Below, one piece after another: positions 21,409-29,153 of a stretch of 38,629 nt of DNA. Numbering within the stretch: the stretch's first letter is position 1; every line of letters begins with the position of its first letter. Both the position numbers and the translations under genes were made by a program. The notes below the pieces were generated by a model, which was not told the DNA's origin, did no database searches, and worked only from the letters and a program-made list of their open reading frames with translations. The DNA lies in assembly GCA_028697555.1 (NCBI GenBank), contig JAQVEX010000024.1, positions 1 through 38,629 of the forward strand. The letters are read 5' to 3'. Source of the DNA: Lentimicrobiaceae bacterium. GTDB lineage: Bacteria; Bacteroidota; Bacteroidia; Bacteroidales; UBA4417.

Positions 21409-23379
21409 TTAATCTTCAACCAGTTGATTATCAGAAATTTTAAGTATTTTTATTCCGTAGTTTTCCAATCCATTATTTGAGTTGCTTTTGGTAAAATAAA
21501 AGTCTGTCGATAATCCTTTATAGTAAATGTTGCTGTAGCTATCTGTGTTTTTAGAATTAAAGTAATAAAGCGTATTTAAGAAAAACATTCCTATATCGTA
21601 GCCAAGGTAAGGAAGTTGTCTATCTACAGGGAATGCGTTGAATTTATCTTTAAACTTGTAGTTAAAGTCTTTGACTTTTGGAAGTTCGTGATTAACATAG
21701 TAAGTCGAAAATTGTGTGTAATTAAAATCGGTAAGAAAATTTGTGTTAACATCTATTCTATCCCACTCGTCGAAGCCTGCCAAATCGATAATGTAGTTAC
21801 CTTTTCTGGAATACAACAACGAAACAAACTCTTTAACTTTTTCTTTATCGTTGGTAAAGTAGATTATTAAGTTTTTAATATTGGGTTTCAGTTTACCAAC
21901 AACACCTGAAATGCCGCCATTTTTGTAGCTAACAACCGAATAGGTTGTGGTATAATATCTGTTGTTATTCGTTGAATTTGCTATTTGGCTAATGCAGCTT
22001 TTGTAATTTTCTTCGTTATTATCGACTAAAACAACATTTACAGTTTCCGAATAATGATTTTGAATATAGTTGCTAACAACGTATCCTATTGAATTGTATA
22101 GCGGTTGCACTTTAATTACTTTACTGTTTCCGTTAGTAATATTTTCACGTTTCGACAATGGATTTATAATAGGTATATCGTATCGCTGAGCAAATTTGGC
22201 AGCGACCGAAAAAGTGTGTATAAACAAGGGACCAACAATTAAGTCCATATTTTTCATTTCTTCTTTTTTCAAAATCGCTTCAATTTTGCCGGTTCCCTTT
22301 TGTTGGTCGGCATCGTAGACGAATAATTTAATTTTTAGTCCGTGTTGCACAAGCGAATCGACTGCAAGAGTGAAACCACCGTAAAACTGCATAAATTGGT
22401 AGAAAGTGCTGTTAGGGTCGTTTATTTCTTGCTCTGATGCTGAATAGTTTTCGACATCAAAAGGCAACAGCAAGGCGACTTTAAAAACATTATCATGGTT
22501 TCTTGGATTGTAGTACTCCGATTCAAACAGATTTTGAACAAAACCGTCTTTGTTTTTACCAATTTCGAGTATAGGAGCTATTTTTGAACCTTTGTCGGGT
22601 CTTATTTTCAATATCATTCCGGCTTTTAAGCCATCTTTAAGTTGTGGATTAAGAATTATAAGAGAATCTATTGAAACATTATATGTGTTTGCTATTCTGA
22701 ATAGTGTTTGTTTGGGTTGAACAAGAATGCAGTTTTCGGGAATTTCAGACTTTATTACAAGTGGGTCTATTGCAGGTACAACAACTATTGCCGAATCTTT
22801 TTGTTGATGCTTTGGTTTTTCAACGACTGTACCTTCGGTTTTCAAAACCCAATTGTTTGAAGGCGGAATATTAACTATCGTACCTTTTTTAAGCCTTTTT
22901 AGGTCTGGGTTTGCCTTAAGCAACGATTCGGTGGTAATATTAAACTTTCGAGCAATACCGTCGAATGAATCTTGCTTTTTAGCTTTGTAAGTAACAAATT
23001 CTTGTATGGTATCGACTGTGGCTTTGGTAAAATCGGGAACAACTATTTTCTTTTCTTTTACACTTTTTGCTTCCTTAGGTTCATTAACTGTTAAAGTCGT
23101 ATTCTTCTGATTTTGTGGTATTTTCAGAGCCTGAAATTCTGAAACTTCGCCTTTCAAAAAATCGTTTTCCCGCCTAATCTCATCAACAGTAACTTGATAG
23201 GCATCTGCAATCTTATCAATAGTTTCTCCCTTTTTTACAAAGTGCATATAGTAAGGTTTTCCTTTGTAATGCTCAATAATCGTCGATTTTTCAACCTTAA
23301 CATTTTGTGAAAATAGTTGAGTAGCCGACAGATTAACAGCAAGAAACAAACAGATTAATAGTTTTGCAGATAATTTCAT
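21409..23379 (-). CDS. LysM-repeat protein fused to a periplasmic-binding-protein (receptor-type) domain
   Basis: The 656-residue protein has a signal peptide (cleavage near LFSQ, residue 25). It has three LysM peptidoglycan-binding repeats at about 44-88 (HFVKKGETIDKIADAY), 129-172 (YKAKKQDSFDGIARKF) and 218-261 (VQPKQTLFRIANTYNV). From about 300 to the end it has a type I periplasmic-binding fold (VALLLPFDVENYS, YGGFTLAVDSLVQHGLKIKL, LIVGPLF, NPLSKRENITNGNS), as in LivJ/LppC-like proteins. This fusion is common in Bacteroidota; LppC-like activators of penicillin-binding proteins share the fold, so a cell-wall role is plausible, not proven. It is 44 bases from the DUF4838 gene upstream. Confidence 0.88.
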   Translation of the reverse strand: MKLSAKLLICLFLAVNLSATQLFSQNVKVEKSTIIEHYKGKPYYMHFVKKGETIDKIADAYQVTVDEIRRENDFLKGEVSEFQALKIPQNQKNTTLTVNEPKEAKSVKEKKIVVPDFTKATVDTIQEFVTYKAKKQDSFDGIARKFNITTESLLKANPDLKRLKKGTIVNIPPSNNWVLKTEGTVVEKPKHQQKDSAIVVVPAIDPLVIKSEIPENCILVQPKQTLFRIANTYNVSIDSLIILNPQLKDGLKAGMILKIRPDKGSKIAPILEIGKNKDGFVQNLFESEYYNPRNHDNVFKVALLLPFDVENYSASEQEINDPNSTFYQFMQFYGGFTLAVDSLVQHGLKIKLFVYDADQQKGTGKIEAILKKEEMKNMDLIVGPLFIHTFSVAAKFAQRYDIPIINPLSKRENITNGNSKVIKVQPLYNSIGYVVSNYIQNHYSETVNVVLVDNNEENYKSCISQIANSTNNNRYYTTTYSVVSYKNGGISGVVGKLKPNIKNLIIYFTNDKEKVKEFVSLLYSRKGNYIIDLAGFDEWDRIDVNTNFLTDFNYTQFSTYYVNHELPKVKDFNYKFKDKFNAFPVDRQLPYLGYDIGMFFLNTLYYFNSKNTDSYSNIYYKGLSTDFYFTKSNSNNGLENYGIKILKISDNQLVED

Positions 23380-23399
23380 TTTACAAATTATATTACTTA

Positions 23400-23418
23400 C
23401 AAATTTACGGCAAAATTA
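23400..23418 (-). promoter_or_regulatory. Promoter boxes upstream of the LysM gene
   Basis: On the minus strand TAATTTTG (23411-23418) and TAAATTTG (23400-23407) both fit TAnnTTTG and lie 20-40 bases before the LysM start. This suggests the gene can be transcribed apart from the ROK/DUF4838 operon. No clear TTTG -33 box is seen. Confidence 0.4.
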
Positions 23419-23423
23419 CGATA

Positions 23424-25685
23424 TTATTTGATAATAATCTCATCAAAAAAGAACCACGATTTTCCGCCTGCGGCATAATGCCAATCGGGCATAATTTTCG
23501 TGCCTTTAACGTCAAAACTAACGTATTTAATGTTATTAAATTTACCCGTAAAAACGAAGTCTTTGATGTTTTCTTCGTCTTTTTGAATCAATCCGGGCGC
23601 ATATTTGCCGACAGATGTATAGTTAATTCCATCTTCCGAAACCAAACACTCTATCGATTGCGGATGCAATATCCAACTTTGCGGATAATACATTGAACTG
23701 ATTATTATACTATCGAAAGAAACATTTTTCTCCAAATCCAAAATAAGTTTTGTATCTTCGTTTTCCCAGCCTATCCAATGTACGTTGTAGTCGTTAGAAC
23801 CCCTAACGCCGTTCGTTAGCAGTTGCACATCACCTTTCGAATATTTGGCACTTGCTGCAACTTTTGAAGTAATTTTCTTTTCAAAAGCAAGGTTATCTTT
23901 GGTGTATATGCGTAAAAAACGCATAGTCATATCGTAATATTTCTTTGGAGTAAGACGCGATTCGTTGAGATTTCTGACATTATTATTTTTACAAGTATTG
24001 TAGAAATCATCGAGCACAGCAAGCATTTCTTCCTTAATAATATAATCTTTGTTCTTTTTGTTGTACCAACCCCTTTTGCCTAACAAATGCTTTTTGCCAA
24101 TTTCCATAACTGTGTACTGAATGGGCAGTCGAGCCACTTTAACACGTTGATAAACATACGGATTGTTTTTTACCGCTTTTTCGGCTTTATCGAAAAGTTT
24201 GTTGTAATATTTCAGATTTTTTTCTGAATAAATCGTGTTTTCGTGCGACGTTGGATGCTCATATATATTGAGTTTATCGCCTGATTTCAGAAGTTCTTTT
24301 TCTAAAGTATTAACGTATTCTAATATATATTTTGACGCATCGCCGAAGTATTTCTCAATAAAAACTTGCTTTGTCGAATCGAAATTAATATCAGGATTCC
24401 ACAAGAGACGAGCTATCAAGTAACTTTTAAGTTCTGACATTTCGTGACCAATAAGCGTGTTAGTCTGCTGAAAATGAGATTTTACATTGTATTCGTTGAA
24501 AAATTTAATGTTAGGTTGTAAAACATGCAAATTGGGGAAAGGATAAGAAAAGTGAGCAAAATCGACTGTGTAATCCCAAATCATTATATTATCGGTTAGC
24601 GCCGACCATTGCTTTATATCTTCGACAAAACTTGCACTTGAAGGGTCTTCGGCAATAGGCATACTCCTATTTAATTCAATAGTACACAAAACGATTTGAA
24701 CGTTTTTTGCAGGTTTTGTGTATTTTGGAGCTTTGCGAGTGTAGCTGTACGCCAATGTTGAGATTATTTTATCGGGAAATTCTGCAGCAATATTGTTGAC
24801 AAACTGCAAGAGCAAACCCGAAGGACTACCTTCTTTTTCAATAGTTCGAGTGCATTTTTCACACTTACAATAAGAGTCGTTGTCGTTTTGGCTCACCGAC
24901 CAATATTTACGGTCGGGTTGCTTAAACATTTCATGTTTCAATTTGGTTATTGCTCTGTTCAATACTTCCGGATTTGATAAACATAATTGAGTTGGAAAAT
25001 GTTTGTCGTTGTAGTATGCGTACAAGTCGGGATATAATTTATAATACTTTTCCCATGGTATAAGATTGTTGAACGTATGAACGTAGTAGTTGTTCCCAAA
25101 CACTTCGTAAACATTATCCAAACGCATCCAATTTTTGTACTTTTCGTTGTCGACAAAGCTACCGTTTACGTTTCTGAAAACATTGTAGGGTTTGTCATTC
25201 AAATTAATATTTTCGGGAATAACAATTTCTTTAAGTTCGGCAACAATTTCCACATCGGGAGCTAATACGTAAGAGTTTAAATATTTTTCAATAAATTCAA
25301 TAACTCCGTACAGAGTTCCTTTGTCGGTTCCACCAACAAAAAACAAGTTGTTGTTATCGGCAAATATCTGAAACTCATCTTCTTGATAACTATCCTTTGT
25401 TTTATTTTTGGTTTTGCTGAGCAATAAAGTATTGCCAATGCTAATCACGTTTTGGTTCTGTTGTTCAGTTTCTTTTAAGCTAGGAACAACCACGCCTGTC
25501 GATTTAAAGATATACTCTTGCAGGTACTCAGCCGCAGTAATATCCGACTGACTAGCCGATTGGGAAACAATAATAACGTAATCGGACTTGTTATCTTTAA
25601 CAATAGCCAAATTTTGAGCAAACGAGCTAATACCAAATAGCCAAAGTGCAATTATAGAAGCAATCTTAAAAACATTAATGTTCAT
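23424..25685 (-). CDS. DUF4838 family secreted glycoside-hydrolase-like protein
   Basis: The 753-residue protein has a signal peptide (cleavage near SSFAQ, residue 24). An N-terminal domain of the kind preceding GH20/GH67 enzymes follows (TAAEYLQEYIFKSTGVVVP, FVGGTDKGTLYGVIEFIEKY). The central DUF4838 domain (about 190-470) shows WSVSQNDNDSYCKCEKC (with CxxC), LLLQFVNNIAAEFPDKIIST and MIWDYTVDFAHFSYPFPNL. The C-terminal about 130 residues resemble a discoidin (F5/8) sugar-binding domain (DYNVHWIGWENEDTKLILDL). The family is thought to act on complex glycans, but no substrate is established. It follows the nucleotidyltransferase gene by 9 bases and the ROK regulator, so it is probably one sugar-linked operon. 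Confidence 0.87.
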   Translation of the reverse strand: MNINVFKIASIIALWLFGISSFAQNLAIVKDNKSDYVIIVSQSASQSDITAAEYLQEYIFKSTGVVVPSLKETEQQNQNVISIGNTLLLSKTKNKTKDSYQEDEFQIFADNNNLFFVGGTDKGTLYGVIEFIEKYLNSYVLAPDVEIVAELKEIVIPENINLNDKPYNVFRNVNGSFVDNEKYKNWMRLDNVYEVFGNNYYVHTFNNLIPWEKYYKLYPDLYAYYNDKHFPTQLCLSNPEVLNRAITKLKHEMFKQPDRKYWSVSQNDNDSYCKCEKCTRTIEKEGSPSGLLLQFVNNIAAEFPDKIISTLAYSYTRKAPKYTKPAKNVQIVLCTIELNRSMPIAEDPSSASFVEDIKQWSALTDNIMIWDYTVDFAHFSYPFPNLHVLQPNIKFFNEYNVKSHFQQTNTLIGHEMSELKSYLIARLLWNPDINFDSTKQVFIEKYFGDASKYILEYVNTLEKELLKSGDKLNIYEHPTSHENTIYSEKNLKYYNKLFDKAEKAVKNNPYVYQRVKVARLPIQYTVMEIGKKHLLGKRGWYNKKNKDYIIKEEMLAVLDDFYNTCKNNNVRNLNESRLTPKKYYDMTMRFLRIYTKDNLAFEKKITSKVAASAKYSKGDVQLLTNGVRGSNDYNVHWIGWENEDTKLILDLEKNVSFDSIIISSMYYPQSWILHPQSIECLVSEDGINYTSVGKYAPGLIQKDEENIKDFVFTGKFNNIKYVSFDVKGTKIMPDWHYAAGGKSWFFFDEIIIK

Positions 25686-25694
25686 AATGGATTA

Positions 25695-26600
25695 TTAAAA
25701 CAGTTTTGAAGGATAAATTTTGTTATCGACAAGTTCTCTAATCTTGTTTACAACCGTGGGTTTATCTTCTTTATAAGTAACTCCAAACCATTTTGCATCG
25801 GAAGTTAGAACCTTTACAGATGCTTTATTGCTTTTGATAAGCAAATCAATTGCACTTGGGATATAAAATTCCGATTTTGGCGTATTTATGTTTTTGTCTA
25901 AAAAGTCGATGAAAAGCGGTTGAGTGAGTTCGAAATACAAGGGAGTAAATCCCCAAAAGTTCATCGAAACTTTTGAGTTGGAATCAAGAGCAACCATGTT
26001 TCCATTTTCATCGATATAGCCTATTGTTCCGTTGTAGTTTTTAATATTTGTTCTTTCGGTAACGGAAATAAGTGTGTCGTCGCTACTAGTGTTACAAACT
26101 CCACGTGATACTACGCCATTTTCCGACAAAGTATTACCAACCTGGTATGCAACCATCGAGAACATATTTTGTTGAGATTCGCTTAAATTGGACAAGAAAT
26201 CGCTCATAACCTTGAACGCTTCAAAACCATAGAAGTCGTCGCCATTGATAACTGTAAACGGTTCATTAACAATGTTTTTAACGCACAATAAAGCATGTCC
26301 TGTTCCCCATGGCTTTTCTCTTTCGGCAGGCAGAACGTAGCCTTCGGGCAAATAGTCGAGTTCTTGGAAAACATAATCGACATTGATGTGTTTTCTTACC
26401 TTATCGATGATGATTTCATTAAATTCTTTTTCAAAATGTTTTCTGATAATAAAAACAATTTTGCCATATCCGCTTCTGATGGCATCAAAAATAGAATAAT
26501 CGATAATTGTTTCGCCGTTTGGACCAAAAGCATCTATTTGTTTTAATCCGCCAAATCTGCTTCCCATTCCGGCTGCCAAAATTACTAAAGTAGGTTTCAT
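25695..26600 (-). CDS. Sugar-phosphate nucleotidyltransferase-like protein
   Basis: The 301-residue protein has the nucleotidyltransferase fold of sugar-1-phosphate nucleotidylyltransferases. It starts ILAAGMGSRFGGLKQI (7-22), carrying the GxGxRxG motif and the lysine (20) that contacts the nucleotide, and continues EKPWGTGHALLC (95-106) and INGDDFYG (118-125) with metal-binding aspartates. Such enzymes make UDP- or other NDP-sugars from sugar 1-phosphate. The nucleotide and sugar cannot be read from the sequence. It lies between the ROK regulator (21 bases) and the DUF4838 gene (9 bases). This Bacteroidota group is often annotated simply as nucleotidyltransferase. Confidence 0.88.
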   Translation of the reverse strand: MKPTLVILAAGMGSRFGGLKQIDAFGPNGETIIDYSIFDAIRSGYGKIVFIIRKHFEKEFNEIIIDKVRKHINVDYVFQELDYLPEGYVLPAEREKPWGTGHALLCVKNIVNEPFTVINGDDFYGFEAFKVMSDFLSNLSESQQNMFSMVAYQVGNTLSENGVVSRGVCNTSSDDTLISVTERTNIKNYNGTIGYIDENGNMVALDSNSKVSMNFWGFTPLYFELTQPLFIDFLDKNINTPKSEFYIPSAIDLLIKSNKASVKVLTSDAKWFGVTYKEDKPTVVNKIRELVDNKIYPSKLF

Positions 26601-26621
26601 ATTTTTATAATTTAATTCGTT

Positions 26622-27848
26622 TTATGATACGTTAAAAATTGCGTTCATTGTATTGGCATAAGCTCCCATGAGAGTAGTATTTTCGCCAATTTCTGATGCA
26701 ACAATATTTGCATCTCTTTTTATTTTTTGTAGCGCATATTTATTAATACTGTGCTGTATGGGATCAGTGATGAAGTTTCCGGCAACAGCCAAATCGCCGC
26801 CAATGATAATCATTTCGGGATTGAAAAGATGTATCAGGGTTGTTATACCTTGTCCTAAACGTTCGCCTATTTCAGCCAATTTTTGTATAGAAAAGAAATC
26901 TCCTTTTTGGGCTGCTTTAGTAACAGTATTTGCATCTATCGACGAAAAATCGTCATTAACCATGTTTCTAATAATACTATCCGAACCTTTTGAAAGGTCG
27001 TTTATTATATTCTCAATCAACACTCTACCAGATGCAACTGTTTCGAGGCAACCAATTTTGCCACAACTACAAAGTTTACCGTCGGGTTGAACCTGAATAT
27101 GCCCGAATTCGCCGGTATATCCTGATGTTCCATGATACAGTTTACCGTTGACAATAATTCCTAAGCCTACTCCCGACCCTACTGTAAGATACAGAACATT
27201 TTTTTTACCATTTGCTTTGCCAAAATATAACTCGCTTAAAGTCATGGCTTTAGTATCGTTAATAACGAAAGCAGGGATATTCAGCAGGTCTTTAAAAATC
27301 ACGTGAGCCGGCTCGTCTTCTTTCAGGTAAGTGTAGCTCATTCCGGTTTTTATATTTATTAGTCCCGGAATTGCAATACCTGCTCCAACTATTTTATCTG
27401 TATCTATTTTCGAGTCTGATAAATATTTGTTTACTTCAACCTTTATAAAAGATAGTATATCGTTGGTAGTTTCAAAACCTTCGTTAATTGTTTTTACTTC
27501 AATTTTAGGATTGCAAACAAAATCGTACAGACATATCTTGGTATAGTATCTGCTTATGTCCAATGCTAAGATGTATTTAGCCTCGGGATTAAGCCCGTAG
27601 TAGTTCGGACGCCTTCCCCCTTTTGAGACTCCTTCGCCCAAATTAATAACTAAGTTGTCTTCGTCAATTAAAGATTCAACTGCTCTGGTAATTGTGGGAG
27701 TACTGTGCTCCAAATTGCCACTTAAATCGGGGATAGATTGACTACCGTTTTTATACAAAAAACGAAGTATTTCTAATTTTAGCTGCCTTTTTCGTTCGTG
27801 AACAAATTTTTTATTGGCATCTTGCGGAAGTAATATTGTTGTATACAT
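26622..27848 (-). CDS. ROK family transcriptional regulator
   Basis: The 408-residue protein has an N-terminal winged helix-turn-helix (about 20-85: RQLKLEILRFLYKNGSQSIP, LEHSTPTITRAVESL, GGRRPNYYGL). The ROK sugar-binding domain follows. The zinc site is complete: CSCGKIGCLE (Cys 260, 262, 267) with EFGH (247-250). The kinase-type Asp is present in FVINDTK (Asp 198), but the phosphate-binding start is DISRYYTK rather than DxGGTK, so a regulator of NagC/Mlc type is more likely than a sugar kinase. It is first in a three-gene operon and probably responds to a sugar or amino sugar released by the DUF4838 enzyme. Confidence 0.9.
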   Translation of the reverse strand: MYTTILLPQDANKKFVHERKRQLKLEILRFLYKNGSQSIPDLSGNLEHSTPTITRAVESLIDEDNLVINLGEGVSKGGRRPNYYGLNPEAKYILALDISRYYTKICLYDFVCNPKIEVKTINEGFETTNDILSFIKVEVNKYLSDSKIDTDKIVGAGIAIPGLINIKTGMSYTYLKEDEPAHVIFKDLLNIPAFVINDTKAMTLSELYFGKANGKKNVLYLTVGSGVGLGIIVNGKLYHGTSGYTGEFGHIQVQPDGKLCSCGKIGCLETVASGRVLIENIINDLSKGSDSIIRNMVNDDFSSIDANTVTKAAQKGDFFSIQKLAEIGERLGQGITTLIHLFNPEMIIIGGDLAVAGNFITDPIQHSINKYALQKIKRDANIVASEIGENTTLMGAYANTMNAIFNVS

Positions 27849-27882
27849 GGTAAAATGTTAATAAAATGTTGTAGTTTTTTTA

Positions 27883-27915
27883 CAAAAATATAAAAAGATA
27901 ATAAACCTAAACAAA
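27883..27915 (-). promoter_or_regulatory. Promoter of the ROK operon
   Basis: On the minus strand TATTTTTG (27883-27890) fits the -7 box. A TTTG at 27912-27915 lies 21 bases upstream, slightly far for a -33 box. The same 126-base spacer serves the divergent outer-membrane protein gene, and it contains two TTTTTACAAA stretches that may be operators. Confidence 0.5.
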
Positions 27916-27974
27916 TTTTTACCAATGTTTTTACAAATATATTAATTTCGGAGCAAATTTCAATTTTTTAATTG

Positions 27975-28712
27975 ATGAGTTTTAATAAAAAAAATATTAG
28001 CACATTAGTTTTTTTGGCTTTTACTTTCCTTATTTCATTTGGTTGTTACGAAGTTAAGGGACAATACGCTAATAAAAACATTATGGGCATTTCGTTGGGT
28101 GTTGGGGTCAATAGGTTAAAACTTGTTGAAAGTGGCAATATTCATATTCCTAATTCCGATAGTATTAAAAAATTTGATCCTGCAATAGTTATTGCAGCCG
28201 GTGCCACATACGAAATACCTATTGTTTTTTTGAACGACAGATTTAGTGTTTTTAATGAGTTGTCGTTCAGTAATTTTAAAACTTCATACAATAAAAAATT
28301 CTCTAACGATATTGGCAACAACCGAATTGAACACATTTCCGAAGATATTAATATCACCTTAAATTCAATAACATTGAGTAATGTTGTAAAATATTCGTTT
28401 ACGGATAAGGAGTTTAAACCCTTTATCGGTATTGGCATATACAATACTTTTATTATTCCTTCGGTAAACAAATATGAAATAAATAAAACTATTGTCAGCG
28501 ACACAACTCTGTACACTTCGTACACTACAGAAGCTATTCCAAGAATTACTGTACATGGTTTTATGATGCTCGTTTCGGCAGGTATTAATTACAAAAATTT
28601 TGGATTTGAACTCAGATTTGACCCCGGATTTAATTATTCCAACAAATTTCAGTTCCATGCTTATGCAAGTGCAATATATGGTATTGTAAACATTCGTTTT
28701 TTCAGACCATAA
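27975..28712 (+). CDS. Small outer-membrane beta-barrel protein
   Basis: From the ATG at 27975 (MSFNKKNISTLVFLAF) the protein has 245 residues; a TTG three bases before is unlikely. A signal peptide (cleavage near VKGQ, residue 28) is followed by alternating strands: IMGISLGVGVNRLKLVE, YEIPIVFLNDRFSVFNELSF, EFKPFIGIGIYNTF, and a C-terminus GIVNIRFFRP with aromatic residues near the end, as in the Bacteroidota porin-like barrel family (outer membrane protein beta-barrel domain). A ligand cannot be predicted. It diverges from the ROK operon and stands alone before tRNA-Arg. Confidence 0.8.
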   Translation: MSFNKKNISTLVFLAFTFLISFGCYEVKGQYANKNIMGISLGVGVNRLKLVESGNIHIPNSDSIKKFDPAIVIAAGATYEIPIVFLNDRFSVFNELSFSNFKTSYNKKFSNDIGNNRIEHISEDINITLNSITLSNVVKYSFTDKEFKPFIGIGIYNTFIIPSVNKYEINKTIVSDTTLYTSYTTEAIPRITVHGFMMLVSAGINYKNFGFELRFDPGFNYSNKFQFHAYASAIYGIVNIRFFRP

Positions 28713-28743
28713 AAACAATTAGCATAAAAAAACGAAAATAATC

Positions 28744-28772
28744 TTTGATATAACAAAAAAATATTACTTTTG
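28744..28772 (+). promoter_or_regulatory. Promoter of tRNA-Arg
   Basis: TTTG (28744-28747), 17 bases, then TACTTTTG (28765-28772): a full Bacteroidota promoter placed 13 bases before the tRNA 5' end. The -7 box TACTTTTG is identical to that of tRNA-Ser in this window. Confidence 0.8.
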
Positions 28773-28785
28773 CAAAATCAAATTT

Positions 28786-28859
28786 GGCTTCGTAGCTCAA
28801 CTGAATAGAGCATCTGACTACGGATCAGAAGGTTGCAGGTTTGAATCCTGCCGAAGTCA
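28786..28859 (+). tRNA. tRNA-Arg (anticodon ACG)
   Basis: The 74-base gene folds as a standard tRNA. Acceptor GGCTTCG pairs with CGAAGTC (one G-T pair). The anticodon arm TCTGA-CTACGGA-TCAGA carries ACG. The T arm is GCAGG-TTTGAAT-CCTGC, and the discriminator is A at 28859. CCA is not encoded. A34 in ACG is expected to be edited to inosine by TadA. A heptamer-repeat element starts 10 bases downstream. Confidence 0.97.
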
Positions 28860-28868
28860 CTTCTTAAG

Positions 28869-29071
28869 TTAGCTGTTAGCCGTTGGCTTTTAGCCATTAG
28901 CAATTGTGGACGGTGACGAGTGACGGGTGATGAGTGATGAGTGAATGAAGCGTTACACTGACTAATAATAACCGTTTCTTATTTCCAATTTTTAATTTCT
29001 AGTCCTAGAAACCACGTAACTCGTAACTCGTAACTCGTAACCCGTAACACGAAACACCCACCACCAATCAC
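28869..29071. repeat. Heptamer-repeat intergenic element, copy 2
   Basis: The left array has TTAGCTG, TTAGCCG, TTGGCTT, TTAGCCA and TTAGCAA (28869-28903). After a 3-base phase shift come TGACGAG, TGACGGG, TGATGAG and TGATGAG (28914-28941). A core of about 73 bases contains TTCTAGTCCTAGAAA. The right array is CGTAACT three times, CGTAACC, CGTAACA and CGAAACA (29015-29056), largely complementary to the left units (6 of 7 positions), and ends with CACCAATCAC, the inverse of a unit in copy 1. No gene lies in the 294 bases between tRNA-Arg and the BatA gene. Confidence 0.8.
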
Positions 29072-29086
29072 TATTTTTACCCCCAT

Positions 29087-29116
29087 TTTGTATTTTCGCA
29101 AAAAAAAGTAAATTTG
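29087..29116 (+). promoter_or_regulatory. Promoter of the BatA/VWA - topoisomerase operon
   Basis: TTTG (29087-29090), 18 bases, then TAAATTTG (29109-29116): a full Bacteroidota promoter about 38 bases before the start codon at 29154. The three genes up to 34779 are spaced by 16 and 24 bases and could share this promoter. Confidence 0.75.
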
Positions 29117-29153
29117 CAGGCACTTATGTTTGATATCTTAATGCTAAACTTAT

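Noticed and set aside
28869..29071. CRISPR-like array
   Set aside because: The units are 7 bases long without spacers and the second half is inverted; no cas genes are present.
28744..29071. Integrated mobile element next to tRNA-Arg
   Set aside because: No integrase, no duplicated tRNA 3' end and no phage-like genes follow; the region leads straight into housekeeping genes.
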